Assembly: GCA_021228405.1 (NCBI GenBank)
Contig: JAJQRF010000005.1
Location: 1-64,000, forward strand
DNA: 64,000 bases
Direction: 5' to 3'
Origin: Pyrinomonadaceae bacterium
Lineage (GTDB): Bacteria; Acidobacteriota; Blastocatellia; Pyrinomonadales; Pyrinomonadaceae
Part shown: in pieces, positions 60,504 through 64,000 of the stretch
Numbering within the stretch: position 1 is the first letter of the stretch
Layout of the letters: each line of letters starts with the position of its first letter
The notes under the pieces: generated by a model
What the model was told of the DNA's origin: nothing
The model's input: the letters and a program-made list of their open reading frames with translations, nothing else
The model's database searches: none
Translations under genes and position numbers: made by a program

Positions 60504-60773
60504 TCAACTATCCATTTTCTTAAGTTCTTCTGTAAATTTCTCAATTTGCAAACTCGTATTTTCGAGCATTCTTTTCGATTCGAGATATTTTTCCCATTCA
60601 TTCGTGTTGGTCAGAGCCTTTGCCACGTCTTCGTCGAGCGCGTGCGCCATTACCGCGAGCAGATCGCTCAAAGATTCGTTCGCCTGCAAAAGCGATTGGA
60701 TGATCGTGTAAGCCAATTTCGCATTCGGAAGATCGATGTCTAATTCGTTCATATTTATTTGTGCAACGTTCAT
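60504..60773 (-). CDS. Small helical protein of unknown function
   Basis: The ATG at 60773 overlaps the previous stop codon (ATGA), which sets the start. The 89-residue product is acidic and helical ('AKLAYTIIQSLLQANESLSDLLAVMAHAL', 'ESKRMLENTSLQIEKFTEELKK'). No known domain. It is translationally coupled to 60770-61471. The stop is within heptamer-like DNA. Confidence 0.75.
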   Translation of the reverse strand: MNVAQINMNELDIDLPNAKLAYTIIQSLLQANESLSDLLAVMAHALDEDVAKALTNTNEWEKYLESKRMLENTSLQIEKFTEELKKMDS

Positions 60774-61471
60774 TTTACAACGAGCGGCGGCGGAAGTTCT
60801 GCGCCTCGCGGCACTATCCACAGCTCCATTTTTAATGAATTTCCATTATAATTTCTGATAAAAACTATTTTCCCGGAATTTATTTTTTGAACCGCTTCCT
60901 GATTTAAAATCTTCGATTCGGCGGCTGAAATATCACCTTCACTTCCCTCGATCAGGATATAGCCCGTTAAAGATTCGTCATCTCTGATTTTACCGACAAA
61001 TTCGCCCATTATCCATTTCAAAAAGCGATCGCTTACCTGTCCGATCTCCTCAAATTTATAAGGATTTCTTAAAACCGTTCCTTTATCGGTTTGATGCCGA
61101 TCGGAAAACGGCGGCGGATCGGCACCTGCCGGAACAAGCCAGAGTTCGGTGCTGAATGCTTCACAATTCTCACATCGAACATACGTGACACGATAATCAA
61201 ATTTGAATAATTCCACGATCTGCTTTTCACGTTTTTTAATTTCATCGGCAAGTCCGTTATTAATAATATAAATTTGGGCATTTGGAATTTCTTTTTGCTT
61301 TTCCAAAATCCTGCCGATCCTGTCTTTGAGTTCCGGTTCCGGAACTTCTCCGATTTCATCCAGTTGAATGGATTGAACAGTAATCAATCGACAGGTTTTA
61401 TCTTCATTCTGGGCATTTGCCGAAAGCACGAATGCAAATAAAATCAAACAAACTTTTAGTGATTTTTTCAT
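60770..61471 (-). CDS. Exported protein with two copies of an unknown 'LWxVP' domain (copy B)
   Basis: A 233-residue protein with a signal peptide ('LKVCLILFAFVLSANAQ'). Two repeats of a domain are visible. One ends 'CENCEAFSTELWLVPAGADPPP' (about 110-130), the other 'NYNGNSLKMELWIVPRGAELPPP' (C-terminus). Each is preceded by a helix-strand pattern with 'YIINNGLADEIKKREKQIVELFKF' or 'GYILIEGSEGD'. I do not recognise the domain. The upstream gene carries two further copies, and the genes overlap by 4 bp. Confidence 0.8.
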   Translation of the reverse strand: MKKSLKVCLILFAFVLSANAQNEDKTCRLITVQSIQLDEIGEVPEPELKDRIGRILEKQKEIPNAQIYIINNGLADEIKKREKQIVELFKFDYRVTYVRCENCEAFSTELWLVPAGADPPPFSDRHQTDKGTVLRNPYKFEEIGQVSDRFLKWIMGEFVGKIRDDESLTGYILIEGSEGDISAAESKILNQEAVQKINSGKIVFIRNYNGNSLKMELWIVPRGAELPPPLVVK

Positions 61472-62484
61472 TTCCGAAACTCCGTATCTTCTTCCGAAGA
61501 TTCAGCGGGTCGTTCGGTCGGATTAGGAATCGGAGGTTTGCAGTTTTTCGGAACGATCCAGAATTCCAGTTGCATAAAATTGCGATAACCGCCGAAAATT
61601 ATTTGTATATTGTTCGACGATATTTCAGTTCGTTCTGCAATTCGCTTTTTACCTTCTTCAAGACGCATCTGCAATTTCGACAAATCGTAATATTGATCGT
61701 CGGCATAAAAAATTATCACGCCCTGCGAACCTTTTTGTCTTTTTATCATTTCGCCGAAACTTTCCTTTGCCCAATAGAATTTGGCGTTTTCGATCTGTTC
61801 CGGCGTTGGCTTAAACTCTTCTTCGGTTTCCCCGGACGGTACGGAGTCATCGTTATTTGTTTCTTCGTTTGACTCATTTTCCGTTTGATTTTCAATTTCA
61901 TACGCCCGCGCCTCCTCCTTCGCGGCAAGCTGTTCGGCTTCTGATCGGACTTTCACCGAAGGCAAAAGAAATTCGTCTTCTTCATCAGAGTCGGTGTAAC
62001 CGTTTGAATCATCATCTATATAGAAATTTAACGAATCGAAAAGAAATGTTTTATCGGTCGGAATAAGAGGTTTTTCAATGGTTTCGGTCGGAACAGGAAT
62101 TTCACTGTTTTCGGGAACTAGAAAAAACTCATTCGTGACAGTTTCACGAAAACCGCCGTCGATAATAACTATTCGGTCGGGATCGTATTTTCTGAACTCG
62201 ATTTGCTGTTTGATTCTTTTTTCGTAGGTATTCGAGTCATAATTAGCGGGCAAAATTTCCTTTCCCTTGTAAAGAATAACGTAGCCTTTGGAGTTTGGCG
62301 TGTTGTTAATTTCAATAAAAAGATTGTCAACTCGCGCGCTCAGATCACAGTCTGTCGCTTGTCCGAATTCGTCAACTTTTTTCGTTTTTTCGGACAAATC
62401 CGATTCGGTATTAATTACGGATTGGGCAACAACCGACATTGGCAAGAGCAATAAAAACGTAATTATCAGCAGATATTTAGACAT
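61468..62484 (-). CDS. Exported protein with two copies of the same unknown domain (copy A)
   Basis: The ATG at 62484 follows GAGG. A 338-residue product with a signal peptide ('LLIITFLLLLPMSVVAQ'). Domain copies end 'IIDGGFRETVTNEFFLVPENSEIPVP' (about 120-140) and 'IIFGGYRNFMQLEFWIVPKNCKPPIPNP' (about 295-320). They are joined by an acidic, Glu-rich linker of about 80 residues. Each copy begins with 'GYVILYKGKE' or 'GVIIFYADD'. First gene of the operon that runs to the YpdA-like gene. Function unknown; periplasmic or surface location is inferred. Confidence 0.8.
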   Translation of the reverse strand: MSKYLLIITFLLLLPMSVVAQSVINTESDLSEKTKKVDEFGQATDCDLSARVDNLFIEINNTPNSKGYVILYKGKEILPANYDSNTYEKRIKQQIEFRKYDPDRIVIIDGGFRETVTNEFFLVPENSEIPVPTETIEKPLIPTDKTFLFDSLNFYIDDDSNGYTDSDEEDEFLLPSVKVRSEAEQLAAKEEARAYEIENQTENESNEETNNDDSVPSGETEEEFKPTPEQIENAKFYWAKESFGEMIKRQKGSQGVIIFYADDQYYDLSKLQMRLEEGKKRIAERTEISSNNIQIIFGGYRNFMQLEFWIVPKNCKPPIPNPTERPAESSEEDTEFRK

Positions 62485-62577
62485 AGCTTTGTGAAACCTC
62501 AACCAAAATAGAATTACGATCAATATTTTAACGCAATAATCTCGCCAAAATTCATTTTAAGTCTTCTCTCATAAATT

Positions 62578-62610
62578 AAAAAAGTCTGCCGAAATGAATC
62601 GGCAGACTCA
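62578..62610 (-). terminator. Intrinsic terminator after the TonB receptor
   Basis: On the minus strand AGTCTGCCGA and TCGGCAGACT arms followed by TTTTTTAAT, 38 bp after the receptor stop codon. Confidence 0.9.
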
Positions 62611-62647
62611 AAGGGCTTTCGCCTAAGTTAATTCAGATTATTCCAAA

Positions 62648-64000
62648 TTAAAAATTCAAACGTGCTCCGAGTTGGACAACTCTGGCATCGCGTGTATTTG
62701 TAAATCTTCCGAAGTTCGGATTCGGATTGGTCAGCGTGCCGAGGTTCAGATCGACTGTCGTAAATTGCGCCGTGTTGAAGAGGTTAAAGGCTTCAAAACG
62801 CAATTCGAGATTGTTGCTCTCGCTGAACAGTCTGATTCGTTTCGCCAGAATCGCATCGACGTTGTTGATCGGATTATCGAGGCGGAATTGGTTTCTGCCC
62901 GAGGTTCCGCGTCTTCCGACCCCGCCACAAAGAGCGAAGTTCGTTCCGCAATTGGCGATTCTGAACGCATCCAGATTAAATGCACGCCGGTCGTTTTGAC
63001 GCGGATCGACGTTCGTATAAGGTGCGTTGAGATCGGCAAAGTTGATCAGCGCGCCGCCGGTTCCGTCAATATCGATCGGGTTGCCGACGCTGAAAACGTC
63101 GCCCGATTGATACGTGTAGATACCGCCGATGCTCCAACCGTCAACCACACGTTTCAGGAAACCCTGCGTGTTGTTGAAGAAAGGAATGTCGTAGATCGCA
63201 CTGAAAACAAAGCGGTGCGGGTGATCGTCGGCAGACAAACCGCGGGCGGCGGCTCTGTCGAGCAGATCGAGCTGACCTCTTTGCGAATCCGAATCGTTGA
63301 TCGATTTCGAGAAAGTATACGCAGCTTGGAAACTCAAACCGTCGTTGCCCAATCTCTTTTGGAAATTGACTTCCAAAGCATCGTATTGCGAAGTTCCGCC
63401 CGTCGTCAGTTGGGTCAGACCGATTCTGACATCGTCATTCAAACGTCTCAAATTCGCATTCGATGTCGTCGGATTCGGAGTTACTTCGGGTCGCAGATTT
63501 CTCGAGAAGAATGTTCCGAGCGCAGGATTGATCTGTTCACGAACATACTGTTTTTTCCCGCGGTTTCCGACATAGCTCAGACCGATCACGTAATCGCGTC
63601 CGAATCCTCTTTCCAAAGTTACGTTAAATTGCGAAACTTGCGGAGTTTTCAAGAGCGGATCGATCGGTTGCGAAAACTGCTGAAGCGGGAAAATGATAAC
63701 TGCTTCGCTGAAGCTGAACGGATTCGGAACTTGTCCCTGATCGCCGCCGAAGGTCGGGAACGGATCGGGAGCAAACGGGTCTGCCAATGTTCCGCTTGCC
63801 GGAAATTGGAAGAAGTTCGTTCCGCTGTAACCCGGTGCTGACAATTGCTGTAAAGCCGTATCGCCGATAACTGCCCCGTAATACAATCCGAAAGCACCGC
63901 GGATAACGGTCTGGTTTTCGCCCAGGATGGTTCTCAGGAATCCTTTATCCGAACTGAACGAATAAGCGAAACCGACTCTCGGTGCAAAGTTGTTCTTGTC
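62648..64000 (-). CDS. Oar-like TonB-dependent receptor, C-terminal part (continues beyond window)
   Basis: The open frame runs through the window edge, so the 450 residues here are the C-terminal part of a longer beta-barrel. 'DKNNFAPRVGFAYSFS', 'VIRGAFGLYYGAV', 'VGNRGKKQYVREQINP', 'FQKRLGNDGLSFQAAYTFSKSINDSDSQRG' and the end 'RVVQLGARLNF' are typical of Oar/CarboxypepD-reg-like TonB receptors abundant in Acidobacteriota. Alternating strands and a terminal aromatic residue fit an outer-membrane barrel. The substrate is unknown; proteolysis products or glycans are common guesses. Confidence 0.92.
   Translation of the reverse strand, partial: DKNNFAPRVGFAYSFSSDKGFLRTILGENQTVIRGAFGLYYGAVIGDTALQQLSAPGYSGTNFFQFPASGTLADPFAPDPFPTFGGDQGQVPNPFSFSEAVIIFPLQQFSQPIDPLLKTPQVSQFNVTLERGFGRDYVIGLSYVGNRGKKQYVREQINPALGTFFSRNLRPEVTPNPTTSNANLRRLNDDVRIGLTQLTTGGTSQYDALEVNFQKRLGNDGLSFQAAYTFSKSINDSDSQRGQLDLLDRAAARGLSADDHPHRFVFSAIYDIPFFNNTQGFLKRVVDGWSIGGIYTYQSGDVFSVGNPIDIDGTGGALINFADLNAPYTNVDPRQNDRRAFNLDAFRIANCGTNFALCGGVGRRGTSGRNQFRLDNPINNVDAILAKRIRLFSESNNLELRFEAFNLFNTAQFTTVDLNLGTLTNPNPNFGRFTNTRDARVVQLGARLNF

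Noticed and set aside
1-64000. tRNA or rRNA genes
   Set aside because: No T-arm (GGTTCGAATCC-like) with matching acceptor stem or rRNA core sequence was seen on either strand by reading.

Overview
The window looks like a chromosomal segment of an Acidobacteriota member, most likely class Blastocatellia. This is inferred from gene content: the C-terminal end of an Oar-type TonB-dependent receptor, CSLREA beta-helix and FG-GAP secreted proteins, several secreted M1/M24 peptidases, a GH30 enzyme, and moderate GC with many A/G-rich Shine-Dalgarno sites. No rRNA, tRNA, phage, IS element or CRISPR array was seen.

Layout. 0-9.6 kb: DUF559 protein, PlsC-type acyltransferase, a large secreted zinc metalloprotease with FG-GAP repeats, a metallophosphoesterase, a saccharopine-dehydrogenase-like enzyme, a methyltransferase and a Tat-exported GH30 glucosylceramidase. 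9.7-11.4 kb: an orphan MbtH-like gene with a clear promoter and an ops-like element in its leader, then an RfaH-type NusG paralogue followed by a second ops-like element. 11.4-14.9 kb: a DoxX/SnoaL-like/VOC/DUF1428/VOC cluster facing a GlxA-type AraC regulator. 15-25.9 kb: a membrane protein, two GNAT genes (one broken by an in-frame TGA), metH, two unknown proteins, a Uma2 protein, an M1 peptidase and a CPA1 antiporter. 26-33.5 kb: an M1/HEAT peptidase, a DUF937 protein, an NHL propeller joined to an M23-like domain, and a secreted Xaa-Pro peptidase. 33.6-39.1 kb: a lipoprotein, a DAG-kinase-like enzyme, a c-di-AMP riboswitch ahead of a 73-residue unknown protein, and a sulfate-type ABC transporter operon. 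39.3-45.7 kb: an AMP-ligase/ACP/PlsC fusion, two paralogous coiled-coil proteins flanking two tandem secreted cystatin-like proteins, and a helical unknown. 45.9-58.3 kb: pyruvate phosphate dikinase, a hemolysin III family protein, a CSLREA protein, a two-component system, an exported protein and RecQ. 58.5-64 kb: an AT-rich exported orphan, a five-gene operon ending in a YpdA-like reductase and carrying four copies of an unrecognised domain, and the TonB receptor fragment.

The most unusual feature is the intergenic DNA. Four intergenic arrays (4.9, 16.4, 44.7 and 55.8 kb) have a 20-21 bp period but unrelated consensus sequences. At least nine stretches of degenerate 7-bp tandem repeats also occur, some inserted in frame in metH and the acyl-CoA ligase fusion or forming gene starts and ends. 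A dispersed structured repeat bounded by GAGTCCC/GGGACTC occurs five times. Since 21 is three times 7, the two satellite types may be related. Other strong leads are the RfaH/ops pair, the tandem cystatins and the riboswitch-controlled small protein.
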